Origin: Planctomycetota bacterium
Lineage (GTDB): Bacteria; Planctomycetota; Phycisphaerae; WQYP01
Assembly: GCA_021828935.1 (NCBI GenBank)
Contig: JAJZCU010000071.1
Coordinates: 1 to 8,326, forward strand
Reading direction: 5' to 3'
DNA length: 8,326 nucleotides
Shown here in pieces: positions 7,330 to 8,326 of this stretch. The notes beneath the pieces are model-generated. The model ran no database searches and was not told where the DNA came from. It was given only the letters and a program-made list of their open reading frames with translations. Position numbers and translations under genes: made by a program. How positions within the stretch are numbered: position 1 is the first letter of the stretch; each line of letters opens with the position of its first letter.

Positions 7330-7977
7330 ATGAATCCCGCCCCCGATGACCTGCCCCCGCCGGAGCCGCGCTGGCCCGCGCTGCTGACTCTGGTGGCGGT
7401 GGGCGGAATAGACGCGGCCCTGCCCCCCGCGCTTTCCCTGGGCCCCGACTGGCTGTCGCTGGTGGTGATGCTGGCCCTGGCCGCTGTCATGCTGGTGCTC
7501 CACCGGCGCGACCGACACCGCACGGCCCAAAAATTTGGCTATTTCATCTCGGCGGTGACCACCGCGTTTTTGGTCTTTTCCGTGGGCCTGCTCATTCATG
7601 CGTTGCTGAAGGGCAGCCTCAAGCCCATTGAAATGCTGCGCTCCGCCGCCCTGCTTTGGGGCGTCAATGTGCTGGTTTTCGCCCTGTGGTACTGGCGCCT
7701 GGACCGCGGCGGCCCGCACGTACGCCGCCAGGCGCGGCCTGAACCGGCCAGCTTTCTGTTTCCCCAAATGACCATGCGGCCCGACAGCGCGGCGGCCCGG
7801 GACTGGTATCCAGAATTTTTTGATTATCTCTTTTTAAGCTTCAACACCAGCACCGCCATTTCCCCCACCGATACCGCCATTTTATCCCGCGTCGCCAAGC
7901 TGCTGGTCATGATGCAGGCCCTGATTTCATTGACGATCGTGGTCATCCTCGCCGCCCGTGCGGTGAATATCTTGTGA
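7330..7977 (+). CDS. Uncharacterised membrane protein with DUF1345/ion-channel-like C-terminus
   Basis: This 215-residue predicted inner-membrane protein has hydrophobic segments at about 16-35, 40-58, 70-93, 104-122 and 192-214, with a polar loop at 123-163 (WRLDRGGPHVRR, then ASFLFPQ). The stretch from 165 to the end runs DYLFLSFNTSTAISPTD and on to QALISLTIVVILAARAVNIL. It follows the pattern of DUF1345 proteins and of the pore plus last helix of two-TM potassium channels, where a Thr-rich filter precedes a helix ending in 'ARLV'. A canonical TVGYGD filter is absent; TAISPTD stands in its place. Potassium conductance is therefore not claimed. I chose the ATG at 7330 because GGAG lies five bases upstream. 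An earlier ATG at 7291 would add 13 residues encoded by the repeat cluster. Function is unknown. Confidence 0.75.
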   Translation: MNPAPDDLPPPEPRWPALLTLVAVGGIDAALPPALSLGPDWLSLVVMLALAAVMLVLHRRDRHRTAQKFGYFISAVTTAFLVFSVGLLIHALLKGSLKPIEMLRSAALLWGVNVLVFALWYWRLDRGGPHVRRQARPEPASFLFPQMTMRPDSAAARDWYPEFFDYLFLSFNTSTAISPTDTAILSRVAKLLVMMQALISLTIVVILAARAVNIL

Positions 7978-8326
7978 CCGGCGGTTGAACTCCTGAAAGC
8001 GATTCCGAACGCTGTCCCGTACCCGTACCAAGCCGACGACCAAGGCTGGTGCAGAGCCTCCAATGACAGCGGCGCCGGCGCACAATCCCCCCATTGGCAA
8101 GACCCATCTTTTCGCCACGCCGCCCGCCCCCGGCCCTCCTCCGTTCGTTCTTAGCGTCCTCCGCGCCTCAGCGTTTTTTCTTTCGCCTGTGCGGCGCCAT
8201 GCGCCTGTGGAAGGAGATGTGTCTTGTAGCGCTGCACACAGCAAATCCCAAGATCGCTGGCGGTCCGGGCCCTGATTTGGCGACAGGCCCGCATTGCTGG
8301 TAGACTTCCCCCGTCGCCAAGCTGCT
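7978..8326. other. Non-coding tail with repeat-like segments; contig end
   Basis: I find no convincing gene in these 349 bases. They contain a tandem CCCGTA pair (8016-8027), a 10-base GC palindrome GCGCCGGCGC (near 8070-8080), and a segment AGCGTCCTCCGCGCCTCAGCG followed by six T residues (8153-8179) with roughly 9-base periodicity. That last segment resembles intergenic dispersed repeats I have seen in several phyla. An AAGGAG at 8211-8216 has no usable reading frame behind it: the TTG at 8224 runs straight into TAG. The final 15 bases repeat 7890-7904. No clear terminator for the membrane-protein gene is present; the T run has only a three-base-pair stem before it. Confidence 0.5.
8149..8180. 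repeat. Candidate dispersed intergenic repeat (period about 9)
   Basis: The segment reads TTAGCGTCC / TCCGCGCCT / CAGCGTTTT, three degenerate units centred on GCG. It lies outside any gene and has a composition unlike the flanking sequence. Similar 'GCGTCC-TTCGCG-CCTTTGCG' strings are, from memory, multi-copy intergenic elements in diverse bacterial genomes. Only one copy is visible in this window, so the multi-copy claim is inference. Confidence 0.35.

Noticed and set aside
8153..8179. Possible intrinsic terminator with T6 after the plus-strand membrane-protein gene
   Set aside because: The only stem directly before the T run is three base pairs, and it lies about 180 bases past the stop codon.
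8199..8303. Short plus-strand frame (34 codons) near the contig end
   Set aside because: It has no Shine-Dalgarno at its ATG and no recognisable features. The AAGGAG lies inside it and precedes only an immediate stop in the other frame.
1..8326. tRNA, rRNA, CRISPR array, transposase or attachment-site signatures
   Set aside because: No regularly spaced repeats, cloverleaf, transposase frame or terminal inverted repeats were seen on either strand.

Overview
The window reads as a GC-rich bacterial contig, probably from an uncultured Gram-negative. The lipoprotein solute-binding protein with a Ser/Gly-rich linker, and the way its conserved blocks read, remind me of Planctomycetota/Verrucomicrobiota sugar-binding proteins. 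That assignment is inference from memory and is weak. Both ends look like raw assembly ends: the first 9 bases match the end of an Illumina adapter, and the last 15 bases repeat a piece of the nearest gene.

Layout. Five of the six genes lie on the minus strand. Read from right to left they are: a small DUF2231-like membrane protein (6509-7117), a single-chain Type IIG restriction-modification enzyme (3067-6297), a lipoprotein sugar-type solute-binding protein (1838-2854), an RbsA/MglA-type double ATPase (192-1766, or from 1760), and the first 62 or so codons of an RbsC-type permease (1-195). A sixth gene (7330-7977, plus strand) encodes an uncharacterised membrane protein whose C-terminus resembles DUF1345 and two-TM ion-channel pores. 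It diverges from the DUF2231-like gene across a 212-base gap holding several TGATCA/TCATTGG repeats. The last 349 bases (7978-8326) hold no convincing gene.

How the genes work together. Binding protein, ATPase and permease form one ABC importer operon: the binding protein captures substrate outside the inner membrane, the ATPase drives transport, and the permease forms the channel. ATPase and permease overlap by ATGA, and a 71-base gap with a strong inverted repeat separates binding protein from ATPase. The substrate cannot be read from sequence, and no catabolic gene or regulator is present. The restriction-modification gene looks independent: more than 200 bases separate it from each neighbour, and it carries nuclease, methylase and target-recognition parts in one chain.

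Most of this content belongs to known families, and I see no clear new system. The items most worth a second look are the channel-like membrane protein, the repeat cluster in the divergent promoter region, the hairpin between the binding-protein and ATPase genes, the dispersed-repeat-like tail, and the two suspicious contig ends.
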